A program made the translations under genes and the position numbers. Positions 24,029-36,400 of a stretch of 64,000 nucleotides of DNA are shown here, piece after piece. The DNA is from Vanilla planifolia (lineage: Eukaryota; Streptophyta; Magnoliopsida; Asparagales; Orchidaceae): the NCBI GenBank assembly GCA_023846275.1, contig CM043870.1, positions 11,665,527 through 11,729,526 on the forward strand, written 5' to 3'. Under the pieces are notes generated by a model. That model was given only the letters and a program-made list of their open reading frames with translations. It ran no database searches and was not told the DNA's origin. Position 1 is the first letter of the stretch, and each line of letters begins with the position of its first letter.

Positions 24029-25894
24029 TACAATGCAGTAATGATTATTACATCTATATTTTTATGATGTTTCTCCTGAATTTATTTTGACCAAATAGTT
24101 CAATAATCTATAGCAAATACTTGTTTCTGTGTTTATTCTGTGCAAATATCAGTTTTATTTCTTCCATGGAGCAACAAAAGTGCCAAATGGTTTACCGGTA
24201 AATTAAATATGCTCATGCAGGATGAACTGACGATTTTATGTGTAGACATGGCTGCTAGTAATTGTGTTGATTGACAGGATGAATGGCTGTGTGTTTCATT
24301 TTTTTTTTTTTATTTTATGTTTAACTTAAGCATATATGTGGCCTGAAAAGCATGGTTTGCAGGAAGCAGGTTGAAATTGCTAAATACATTGATAAAACTT
24401 CTTAATAGGAGCATAACTTTGTTTGTAAATTATGTTTTACCCCATCTTTTCAAAAGTTTTTCATTTTCAAACTTCATTATTAACAAGCATGTTTCACCAA
24501 AACTTTATTTTCACTCTATTCTAACTTATTATCAAATACTTGTTATCAAAAATCTCATTTTGAAACATCTTTCCTAATCTCATAAGTTATCTGCAAGCAA
24601 AAGCTTTGTTGATCCAAATTAGTTTATGATAGGATGAGACATTTTGTAGACTGTATTGTTGCTTTTTACTTGAGGGTAAATTTTGAGAAGGGCATTGACG
24701 AGTGCTAGTCTTCAAAGGAAGGCAAAAAATGATACTTTTAATGGAGGGGTGGCATCTGGTAGGATATCATCAACATTATGTTAAATAAACTGGAAAACAC
24801 ATGGTAGTGGTAGTGTTCTGAATAAGCAAATTCTTTTTTGAAAGAGGCACAATATGTAACCATTATTAATCAATTTATTGCAATTTGGTATGTAATTTCT
24901 TATTCTTTCTTCAAGCAGTTGGATAACATCCAAACAGATTTGAACTACACAGGGTTTTATAGAAAAATGAAGATACCATATGATTTTATATTTATATGTT
25001 TTTAATAAAGCTTTCCTGGGTTGTTATCATATCGTTCGTATTCAGTTTTCTTCTTATGACATTTGGGAAAGTCACTGTTATTTGGTATTTGAATCATGAA
25101 ACCTTTCTACTGGCAGAGTTGCAGTAGTTATCAGGCAAATCATAGCATGTCCTTTTCTTCTTATCCAAAGATTCTGTATTGCCTTTAATACTGGATTAGT
25201 AGTGTTGTCAGTGGTATTTAAGAACATAAATCGATCATAAGGCGCTGGCATTGGCATTGAGTCTTGGTCCTTGCTCTTAAAGCCATTTCTTGTTACCTCT
25301 TGAGCTCAATCTCACTCAGCACAATTTTCTCCCATTGTATTAGGTTTGTTTTTTCTATGGATTTATCTATTGTTGTCAAAGTAAATCTGCTCCGTTCATG
25401 TATCCTGTACATAAGGGATATGCTATGTTATATTTCAGGCTAATGTGTTGTAATAAATGCTGACATTCAATAACGTTGTATGATGATGCTCATATCGGCC
25501 ACAAAGCTCTATTTTTCTACTCTAAAATTGTGCTTCTTTTCCTTACGTTTGGCTTTTTGATTGCTATTCCAAGTTTGATGTTTTGTAAATGTGACTCATA
25601 ACTAACCGAAACAAAGAATTTTTGCTTTGGTGTGATCCTGTGATGTGAGGAAATCAACCTAACCCGTTATACTGGGTGTGCTACCTATGGCAATTGTGGC
25701 TAAGGGATTAGCAAGGTGAAATAATCTCAAAATGATGGGAGCCTAAACGGAAATTACCCTAAAGCCTTAGGAATTCAAAAAATATTTACCACCATAATTA
25801 TTTGGAAATTATGGGATCGATGTCATATATTTTTTACATTCAAAAAAATTGTGTAAAACCCAAAAGAAATTCCCCTAGAGTATTGGCATATAAG

Positions 25895-25897
<3 letters not shown>

Positions 25898-25934
<37 letters not shown>
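25898..25934 (+). repeat. Poly(T) homopolymer of about 37
   Basis: An uninterrupted run of T on the plus strand. It could be the poly(A) tail of a minus-strand retrotransposed sequence or simple slippage. I saw no recognisable retrosequence on its left side, so slippage is as likely. Confidence 0.9.
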
Positions 25935-25938
<4 letters not shown>

Positions 25939-26437
25939 AAGATCGAATGTTCTCCTATATGTTTAGCATTTACTTTTGTGTAATCATCAGAGTTTATAGT
26001 AACTTTTTTTTTATGATTTATATGTCATTGCTTTTGAAAGGAATCCTATGCTGTGCATTCGATTGCAAACTTGTTTCTTATTATAGCAAACCTGCAAACT
26101 GCTGCAGGATAAAAGGATTGCCTAACCCATGAGGACATCATTTTGAAGATGTAGACAATAAAAAAAAGCTGGCAAATATTTGTTATTACAAGTTGGTATG
26201 AGAAATTAGTGCCTTCAAAAATCATTCTATTTAAATGTATCAATTACTAGGAAGAGCACCAAAAAGATCTTGGATGAATAAACATGCAGAACAATGATAG
26301 TTGTGATTGTGTAGATTTGTAAGATTTTAATTCAAAAATACTTCTATTATAAGTCTTGTATAAAATTTTTTTGTTATTTTATTTATATCAACTCTTGCAT
26401 GTTTTTAATCATAAGTTAATTATAACAAGATTATAAC

Positions 26438-26453
26438 ATATATATATATATAT

Positions 26454-26507
<54 letters not shown>

Positions 26508-26516
26508 CATACAAAC
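26438..26516 (+). repeat. Compound TA/CA microsatellite
   Basis: A (TA)n block is followed by about 17 CA units (26467-26501) and a short ATATATACATAC tail. It is a likely length-polymorphic marker. Confidence 0.95.
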
Positions 26517-27636
26517 ATATGTGCATATGTATGTGATGAGTAGTGATAAATTTGAAATATGCTACATTAGTAGTAAAAATGATTTTAATATTATCGCCAC
26601 TATTTATTACAACTTTATAAATTTTTCTCTAAGTTTAACGAAGGTATAGAAAATAGTGGTAAAATCTTCAATCTTCAAATATCCTAAGTTGGGTGAATAT
26701 ATATTGCACAACCGTAATAGATTCACTACCCTCAATGGTGTTCTCTTCTTCTTCGAATATTTATTGGCTAAGTTAGAATATGAAACATATTCTTTGCCCT
26801 CTCTTTCTTCCCTAGTATTAAATTTCTCACCCTTCTCTTCCTCGATAAAACTTATTTTTCATGTGGAGCATTTGATTGTCATATGACTTCACCATTTGCA
26901 TCAAAAACAAGTTACTTCAAATGATTAATCAATAAGTTGGATTTTATAATTAGTTTAGGGATAAGACTTGAATAGGGAAGTCTTGGTGGGAAACTAGTAG
27001 ATGGTTTTGGGATGGTGGGTTTGAAGTTAACTTTAGTTTCAATTCAACTTTCTTTGACTAGATAAAACTTTTAGAGACACTCAACCTCACTGGCAATCTT
27101 TTAAGTCTCTTCTAAGTTATGAATGTTTCACATGAAAAGTTTTAGTTATACTTCTTCTTTAAGCTCAACTCAAAATCAGGAGAGGATAACCAAAATGTCT
27201 TCATTGACATTACAACACAAGCGATACTAAATGAAATAGGAAATGTATTTGTTAACTGACTTTCGTTCTTAGGTTAGGCATTATCACTGATTAAGTAATT
27301 GATTCTTATATGAGAGGGGTATTTATTTTTCTATTATAATTTTCTTTAACTCTTTCTAAGTTTTTATGAGTGATGATCCTTTTTATTAACAGTGGGTGTT
27401 TATGGTTTCTACAAACAATCGAGCTTGATTAACCTACTTCATTCAAGTAAACAACATCTTTTGTTCTTTACTAAGTCTAAGTCATTTGAAATAATGGTTC
27501 AAGGCTAATTCTTATTCTGGATAATCCTTAAGACTTAAGGTATCTTTAAAGATAGATGTGTCACACTTTATGAACTTCAACAGATTGTAATCATCATTTT
27601 CTCAATATCATTTTAAGAAAAGGTTGTTTATTGTAA

Positions 27637-27936
27637 TGAGTATTTGCTTAGGCTGGTTAATAATCTTTAGAAGTTTTTAGTTAGTTCTATATTTTTTTAT
27701 ATTTTTATTATTTTATTAGATAAGAGTATTTTTATAAATCTTTCTTTTAATCCAAAGATTGTTCTTTGAATCAAATATATGTTGTAGAATAGAATATAAG
27801 GAGGATTCTTTGGCTTGCAATTTGTTTCTCAAAAATTGCAATTTCTCCTTATACATACGTGCACAACGTAAGTTATAATCTAGAAATTTTTGGGTTACAA
27901 TGCGAACATCAAAGTACAATTTTGGGTCATCCATCA
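27637..27936 (+). repeat. Putative 5' LTR of the small element
   Basis: It starts TGAGTATTTGCTTAGG and ends CCATCA just before the primer-binding site. It shares TTATTATTTTATTA, a TCTCCTTATACATACGTGCACA-type block and an AATTTTTGGGTTACAA or AATTTTTTAAGTTTATG block with 29963-30246. A reverse-strand 84-codon frame inside it is an artefact. Confidence 0.55.
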
Positions 27937-28365
27937 TTTTGATATTAGAGTCTCCTTCATAGTGTCCCAACTACAATGAAGATTTATCACCATTGCCAAT
28001 TAGAACTTTCTCTTAGTTTCAACATCTTCAACTACCTTCAACATCTTTAATTTTTCACAATTTATTTCCCATTGTTTCCTTTTATTGCATTAATTTCATA
28101 TATCCAACAAGTTACTAAAAAATAATAAAAAAAACTTTCCTTGAGATTCTTTTTTGGATTAGAATTCATGAAATTTTTTATATCAACTAATATCTTTATC
28201 CACTTCAAAAAAAAAAACTAATATCTTTATCACAACATTTGAACAAATCTAGATAAAAGATCATTTACAAATGCTAGATGAGAAATATAAAAAGTTTAAT
28301 AATCAGTGAGATTACAAAAGAGATACCTTAATTTTTTTATTTATTAAAATTTTTCAAAGTGAAGA

Positions 28366-28740
28366 TTAATATATTAAGATACAAATATATAAATTATGAT
28401 TATGTTATCCTTTAGATTTTATTTTATTTGAAAACTTAATCATAACATTGAGTGAACCTATTTTAAAACTATAAGTGATGACTAAGGGAGTGTTTTACTT
28501 AAATTTTTTAGTCCACCTAAAATACTAATAATTTTGAAAGTCAAGACTAATATACTATAATACAAATATATAATTTATGATTATGTTACTCTTTAGATAT
28601 TATTTTATTTGAAAACTTAATCAGAACATTGAGTGAACCTACCTTCAAACTCATAAATGATGACTAGAGGAATGTTTTACTTTAATTTTTTACTTCACCT
28701 AAAATACCAATAATTTTGGTAGTTAAATTAAATTTTTAAA
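28366..28740. repeat. Tandem duplication, period about 182 bp
   Basis: Two consecutive copies share TACAAATATATAA, TTTATTTGAAAACTTAATCA, ACATTGAGTGAACCTA, GATGACTA and GTTTTACTT in order at a shift of about 182 bases. They lie inside the small LTR element and have no coding content. Confidence 0.85.
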
Positions 28741-29962
28741 GAGAGTTTTTTCATATATATGTTAATACTTTTACATTAGTAATTTTAGTTTTCACTTATT
28801 GAAAAATTATATAATTTAGTTTTTTTTTTTCATTTAAGAATTATTTAATTAATTTAATTATATTTGCACCATTTTACTTGAACCATTATTTCACTTGCAT
28901 AATGCATGAAAACAATTTTAACATTTTAATTATATTATTTATTTATCTATTATATTTCTTAAACATAATGAAATGATAACTTTAAAATATATTAAGAATA
29001 AAATTAGTGTATTTAATATTATTTTAAATAAAAAATTAGATTGGTTAAAAGTTACGATAATTGCTTAAAACTGATAAATAAAATATTGACATACATAATA
29101 CCAATTCTTAGACATTATAATAAGTGATTGTATAAACAATTATATATATTGAAGCAAGATGATTCTAATATGATGGAATATTTAAATATATTTAAAAATT
29201 TCATAGTTAAAATTGAATACTCTAATAAAGAATAGCAAATTAATCAAAAGATTTATTTTGAAAGATACTAAAGAGGAAGTTGAGTTGTTCTATCCTCGAA
29301 CATTTAAAGATACTAGTGACATAAAGCAACTATTAGAAAGATTCTAAACTTCGATGCATATGAATTGTAAATATAAATCACTATGCTTATATAGAAAGGC
29401 CAAAGAAATGACTAAGTGCGATTTGTTTTTTTGCATCTGAAGCTCAAACACTTAAGAATATAATTAAAAATAATCTTTAGAAAGAGATAAATTTGTCATA
29501 CATGTGAGAAAATAAGATATAAATCTATTAGTATAATGATATCTTGAATTTTGAGAAAAAAGGACAAGAAAAACTAGAAAATAAAAAGTATAAGTTATTT
29601 TTCTTATTGATAAGGAGAAAAAAATAGAAGATAAAAAATAGATTTATAAGAAATTAAACTTGTTAATACTAATGATAAAGAGGTAGCAAATAAGAAAAAC
29701 AATTTAAAAGAAACAAAATTAACTCATAACATGAGCCTTAAAAATTACGAAAAATATTTTGAACACATCTATATATTATTTTTTTCTATATGCATCTTAA
29801 AGTGATTTATATTATGTGTTTAATTTAATTAAGAAATTGGTTATATCTAAGAATTATAAGTGTATTGAATCAATAAAACAACTTAAGTTTTTAATGAAAT
29901 TTGTTGAGAATGAATTATTATTAACATTTATTTATCAAGAGAGAATTATACTTAGTCATTTA

Positions 29963-30246
29963 TGAAGTATTTAATAGTTTTAGTTATTTTTAATATTTTT
30001 TATATTTTTTTATTATTTTATTAAATAAGGTACTTTCATAATTTTTTCTTGTATTCAGTGGTTGTCATTTATATCCATAAATATGCTTGATATAATAAAA
30101 AAATAGAGAGGCCTTTTTGGTATGACATTATGTTTTTTTAAAAATTATGGTTTCTTCTTATACGTGTGTACACAGCTTAAATTACAATTTATGATTTTTT
30201 AAGTTTATGATTTGAACATTTGAATTGTGATTCGGATCTTCCACCA
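29963..30246 (+). repeat. Putative 3' LTR of the small element
   Basis: It starts TGAAGTATTTAATAG and ends CCACCA, and is homologous to the left copy but clearly diverged, so the element is old. Confidence 0.5.
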
Positions 30247-33100
30247 ATTCTCAAATGTCAAATGGTGGTGACCTTGATGGAGGTGTTAATTATAGGATTT
30301 AATAAGTTAAAATGGAGGATTGCCTCTAACATATTTTATGATAGAAGCTTCCTATTTAACATTAAATGCAAATTATGTTAGATTATTCTAATACAATAAT
30401 ATAATATTATGTGGAACATTGACAAAGAAAGTTTGAACATAAAAATAAAATAAGTGTTATAAGGATGAGGTTGTTGAGATAAAAGACTATTTGCTTGAAA
30501 AAATAGGATTAGACATATGTGTATTTGGGAGAAAGTTTGTGTAGTATTAATGGAGGATAAATTTAAAAATGGTTAATTTAGATGTTTTAGGCATAAAAAG
30601 TAGAGTTTAGTTTTTCTTTAAGTAGAATCTTCTTAATGTCTCATTTAGGACATATGAGTTGTTTAAGATTTATTTGTTATGATTTGAAAAAGGGTTAGGG
30701 GCAAAAAATGTAATAAGAGATTATTAGAAAAAACTTAACATGTTTGGATATAAATGAAGTTATTAGTGATTAGAGTATAATAATTTAAGAGAATTCATGT
30801 AATTAACCCTATTTAATAAGATTAAGTTAGGATTTATTCTTGTTTGAAATTCCTTAGCAACTCTCTTTCTTTGCCATTTATTTTGGATTTTTTTCATAAA
30901 CTTTTTTGAGACTTTAAAGTTATTTGGCATTCAAAATGACTTCCTAATGCATGAACCTTTTATCAACACATTTGATTTTAGTGTGTTATTTTGATAAATA
31001 CTTTTCTCTTATGTGAGTTTGGAGTGAAAAGTATAATAAAAATTCAAAAATCTTGATTATCACTCAATGATTTTCTCTTATTAAAATGAGTTTGAATAAT
31101 TTTAGTCAAACCATAGACCAATATTTATAGTTCTTATTTTGTATTTCCCATATTTCGATTTAAGCTAGATTATAAATATTAGATGCATTGTCTATTTATC
31201 AAAAGCTTAGGCTTATTTTGTTCATTGATATGCTTTTGTGCTTTTTGCTGTCACTAGGTTTATTAAATGCTTTAAGTGAAAGGATATGGACTTCATTAAA
31301 GGAAGGTAACATGATGTGAGGCCTTTGTTTGGAGGTCTAATTTCTATAGGTCATGGACGTGATATCATTAGGAATTGGATTAGAGGAGACAGACACAATG
31401 ATGAAGTAAGATATAAAAGAAGGCTTAAAAAAGGAAGGCATTAAGGATCCTAAGGTTGTTATTTCTGTAATATATAAGTTACATATCACTTTTCTTATTC
31501 TTTCCCCTTGAAGAAGCCATTAATTTCCTTAGATTTGTTTGTTCAAATAGAATTTTTTATATATTAGAATTTTTGCATCTCAAACCTGATCCTTTAATGC
31601 TATATTGTACATTTTTCATCATTCAAATGCTTGTTCTCTTTTCCCTTACATTATTTGCTATATCCAAGTATGATGAAATGTATCCATAATAATTGTATTA
31701 TCATGCTTTTCTAGTTCTTAATTATGTTATTGATTTGTTTTGTTCATAATGAACAGGACCAACAAGAATTTCCATTGATGGAGAAGGTGCTTTATGGATT
31801 AGTGTTGGCATCCATTGAGGCTTTGTAGAAGTGTGAAAAAGGATCAGAGATTATATGGTGAAGATATTCTAGGTTGGAATCTACTAGATGTAGCTTTCGT
31901 CAATGTTATTGTTTCAAGATCTCAAAATGCAAGCAAGGAAAACCAGCCATTGATGTGGATCCTTTGGTTTAAAAGTACATAAAAACTTTTTTGAGGTTGA
32001 TAGAGACAAAGCTAATAAAAAGATGATGATAAGGATTTGTTTGTATAGATAGAAAAAGTACATCCAAAATCTTAAATATTAAAGGATAAGGTATGTATAA
32101 GAATTTTGTAGTTCTCAAACTATTTATCTAATAAGTGTGATAACAATTCTTAAGTAGGAGATGTATGCTCCCTATAAAGCATTGGGGGAGATGAATTTTA
32201 GGGGCAAGGTTTTGGTGAGAAGATGAATATGAAAAATTTAAAACGAAGGCCTTTGCTATATTAGAGAGTTACCTAGATATTTGTAAATGGGAGCTTGATT
32301 TTGACACAATATTGATTGAGGGTTATGAGGATAACCTTATTGGCTTGGGAGTGTAATGTATTTTATTTGATCTTATTTTAGTTTAGAGTGTGTGGTGATT
32401 ATTGAGTACTTCACAAGAATGATTAATTGCTTAAAGGATTATAGATTGAACTCATTGCAACTAAATGTTTGCAAGACTATGGGTGACTAATCAAATAGAT
32501 AAGGTTGTGTTAAAAATGATAAGGACTTAGCAACAACTAATGTTGTTTGATGAATAGGGGCATGCACGTTTCTTCTTTTCAAAATATATTTATCCACATT
32601 ATGTGAGGTGAAGGCAATTTTTTTGAAACTCATTAAGGTCAATGGTCATAAGAACAATGAAAGCTTGGGGCTTAAGTCATTATCAATAATGAACTTATGG
32701 ATACGATCTCAATGGGACCATGGATTATTATAAGGGCCAAAATGGATAAACTATTCTAGAGCTTACAAAAGATTAGATAAAGAAATTAACAACATTTCTT
32801 AAAGAATTTTATTTTGAATTTGTTACTTGAGTTCCTTTGATCAACTTCGATCACCATCCCCTTTTTATTTCAATTTTATATGGTGTTAACTATAATAGAA
32901 GAAATAGACATTTTAGATTTGTTTGGCTTAGAACTTGCACATGGATTACCTATAATTATCAACAAAATTAATTACAATGAAATTGAAATATAAAGCAAAT
33001 TAATGAATATAAAGAAAGATTTATGTGTCATTTTAAGGCATCTTGCAAAGTTGAAGTTGGTGGGGGAAGGTCTCTAGTGAACAGTTATTGAAGATTTCAA
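30247..33100. other. AT-rich DNA, no gene recognised
   Basis: Nothing exon-like is seen on either strand. The 5' LTR and leader of the downstream chromovirus would be expected near the right end, but no copy of its short 3' LTR was found here. The 5' part has therefore been lost or displaced by insertions I could not define. Confidence 0.5.
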
Positions 33101-33114
33101 GTGAATCCACCATG

Positions 33115-33405
33115 AGTAGGATGAACTGCATTGCAAGTTGACAATAATACACAGAGCAACTTGAAGTACAAGTTTTTCAACAAGAGAATGGCACTCTATG
33201 AGAATTTTTGAGCCAAAATACCTCAATAGCACTAGAAATGCAAAAGAGTTGGAGAATTTCTTGTTAGACATGAAGTAATACTTCACCATTTCTTATATGT
33301 CAGATGTAGAGAAAGTGACCATTTCTAGCATGTATCTCATAGGATATGTGAAATTATGGTGGAGGAAGTGAAGCATTGATAATGCACATTATACCCAGTA
33401 ATCGT
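33115..33405 (+). pseudogene. Chromovirus gag, first half
   Basis: The plus-strand frame near 33200-33370 reads EPKYLNSTRNAKELENFLLD, then a short interrupted stretch with YFTI, then TISSMYLIGYVKLWW. This matches the retrotransposon gag core (the AKELENFL and LWW landmarks). It stops abruptly at 33405, where LTR-like sequence begins. An open frame on the opposite strand at 33074-33289 is a shadow. Confidence 0.85.
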
Positions 33406-36400
33406 TGTGATGTTATTGCAAAATTAGTTGATTATAGTATGTGTTTTGAATTTCAAATTTTAAAATTTGAATTGGAAGCATGGCTAAATGATAAGATTTT
33501 GGGTTATATCACATAAGCTTTGATTGAACTTAGTGTTTAAAAATAAGATTATAATTTTATTCGTATTATTAATTTTATCTCTTATCCTCATTATTATCTA
33601 ACTATGAATGCACAATAAGATATGAATAAGATTTCTAAAATTTAGGAGTTTGTGGTTAAATATAAGAGGATTACATAATATATAAATGTGATGTATTTAA
33701 GAATATATTAAGATATTAAATAAATATGTGAGAAAGAAGAATAAATAATACATATATCTATTAGTCATAATTTCTTAGATTCCTAATTTTTAGGAATTTG
33801 GTTTGGCCGATCATGAAGGGGTAGAATAAGAGATGATTGGTTTAAAAGTATGAACCATAACTACACCCAACCAAAACTTGTTTAACATAAGGCAAATCCT
33901 TGGTTTAAAGAGGTGTATTCCAGCTAAATAAACCCTTAATATGTGCTTTAAAGGGTTTTAGAAAAACCTAGCTGTGAAAGAGATATTTGGAAAGGCCAAC
34001 AAAGAGGATACAAAGGAGAAAGAAAAAGAAAATCATGAGAAAGAAGGAGGGTTAACCTTTGAAATAAGGGAAGATCTAGTTAAGGAGAAGTCCTCTACAT
34101 GATTTTTTAAGTTAAATGATTATTAAGTTTATACAATAAATCTAGCTAAGATTTAAGACAAGATAAATGAATTACTTAGTTTAACATATGTAGAGCCTGG
34201 TAAAATTTGATAATTAGTCATTCATCTTCATAAATTTTGCTTATGAAGGACAAACTTTCCTTTACTCGTGACTAAGGGAGATTTACTTTAGTAAATTAAG
34301 GACTTATTGAACATTCATTTTCAAGTGATGTTTCTAATAGAATCATGCTAAAATGGTATGTTATATTTTACCCATTATTGTAAAAAGAATTACATGATCA
34401 TATGTTGCTTATTTGACTTTGGTTATAGATATATAGGGAAGATGAATATAGAATAAATATTTGTTGATATAAAACATCTCTTAATCAAGATATTATCATG
34501 TGGAACAAATTAGAAGCATGCTAAATTTTATACTTTTATTAAGTATGTATGCATAGGTTGTCATGTTAAATGTGCAAAAAATTATCATACATTGGAAAGT
34601 AATTTTACTTAAATTTAGCTCCCATAACTTAGACAAGATTTCTTTGTTTTCTTATTATATCTTCCTTAGTAAAATTCTTCTTCTTTTTAAGTAGAATGGA
34701 TGTATGATAATTTATATTAACTACAATATGTATCTCATGATTATTGTATGATTAAACTAAGAGTTTTATGACATGATAAACCAAGTAAAAAGCAAAATCA
34801 AGATTTCATGCCGTGTTATTTATATGAATCTATTTCTTTAAAATTCAAATTTGATGTGAGGAAATTAGATTGTATTTGAGATTATCTATAATTTTAGTTG
34901 ATAAACTGAAAAGAGGAAGATGTGTGCTATTATCAAAACCATGAATAGAAAATATATGAAATATCATGTGCTATAATTTATACCTTAACTTAAGTCATAA
35001 CCTATTTTAAGGGCACATGTGTTATAATTCATTTTTGTTTTGGTTTGTTTGGGAAGCATGGAACCATGGCAAGGCTAAGTCATGAGAGAAATAGGTTCAA
35101 CCCTAAAGAGAACCTAAATGGCTTTTAAGGTGTGTATGGTTCTTGGTTTCTAATTAAGAAGCTTTGGATGGCTCAGTTTAAGGTCTTATAAGAAGACTAG
35201 ATTGAGTAGGGATATGGTTGGCAAGCATAAGATTTAGTTATGGCAAGAAATGTTAAGATTGAGTAAGACTCTAACATAAAAATCTTATGAATAATTCAAA
35301 ATCTTTAGTGTAATTAAATTGAAAATTGAAAGTGTTTGGTTATGGTTATATGGGGTAAGTTTAGTCTTAAAAATAAGCTTAAATACTAAGAAATAATCCA
35401 TAAAAAAGAAACCTATAATAAAAGGTCCTAGTGATGGGCTAATATAACATGATTTATAAGCTTATGTGCATATTATAAATTAAGTATTGGATAGCTAAGC
35501 TCTTAGCCAAAACCTTGGATGAAGGTAGAAGAGCTTTGGATAGGATTTATAGATATACTATGTTCGACCATAGAAAATAAAAAAGTAAAGATGTTGGTTA
35601 GTACCTTGGGTTAACTAAGTTCTTTAAGTAAGATCCTGAGTGATCATATTTATGATCTTATGGCATGTTATAACACCTTGGATGATGATCTAAGAGATGT
35701 ATAGTAGATTAAGAGAGGCCTTAGGATGGTGTGGTGACTTAGGATTATCATGGAAGTAACAAGGTCACTAGTGTGATACTTATGTAAACCTCAGACTTAA
35801 TTGTAATAACAATCTACTATATTTATATATAGAACTAGAAGGTAAAGGCTAAGGTTTGTGAATACTATGATTAGCTTAAATAGGTAAGATCTTAGATAAA
35901 ATAATAATAAGATTACAAACAAAAAAGATAAATTAAGATATTCTTAAAGAAATAGGAGTGTATATGAATCTCACAAGATGAGAGGTGAATTATGAGTTTT
36001 AAAATATTTTTTTAATTATTTTTATTACTTTTAAATAGTATTTATTTTTAAAAAAATCTTTATAAAAATTATTTTATTTTTATAAAAAACTTTGATATTC
36101 AAATTTAAATATATAAATTTTTAATTTTTAAGATTAAGAAAATTAAAAATAAAAATCAAAAAAGTATACGAAAACTTTAAATGATTAAGCTCAAACTAGA
36201 ACCTTTGTCCACACCCAACCAAAGTCACAAAAAACACCACTACTAAGAAAATTTTAAATTGAGTTTTATTTCTTCTTATGATTCATATATAGTTTACTAG
36301 TTTTTGTGAGTTCAACTATAACCTAAGCTCAACTCAAACTCAATTTTTTTTAGCAAGATCAAAATGAATTAAGGCTTTTTCAAATGATAAGTTGTTTAAC

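Larger units (their letters stand above)
24029..27636. other. Golgin 3' flank and intergenic DNA
   Basis: The first few hundred bases are probably 3' UTR, but I cannot place the polyadenylation site. The rest is AT-rich with no exon-like frame. It contains a long T homopolymer at about 25898-25934 and a compound TA/CA microsatellite at about 26438-26516. The short open frames at 24371-24577 and 26656-26886 have no recognisable content. Confidence 0.55.
27637..30246 (+). mobile_element. Small LTR element (about 2.6 kb) with short LTRs
   Basis: A diverged direct repeat of about 300 bases occurs at 27637-27936 and 29963-30246. Directly after the left copy lies TGATATTAGAGTC (27940-27952), a degenerate tRNA-iMet primer-binding site, so the left copy is the 5' LTR and the element runs plus. 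The internal 2 kb is strongly AT-rich, with a tandem duplication and weak, broken gag-like pieces near 29270-29740. No pol domain is seen. It fits a deleted or non-autonomous LTR element. No target-site duplication was found. Confidence 0.55.

Noticed and set aside
27716..27970. Minus-strand 84-codon frame
   Set aside because: It falls within a putative LTR whose second copy does not keep the frame, so it is not conserved as protein.
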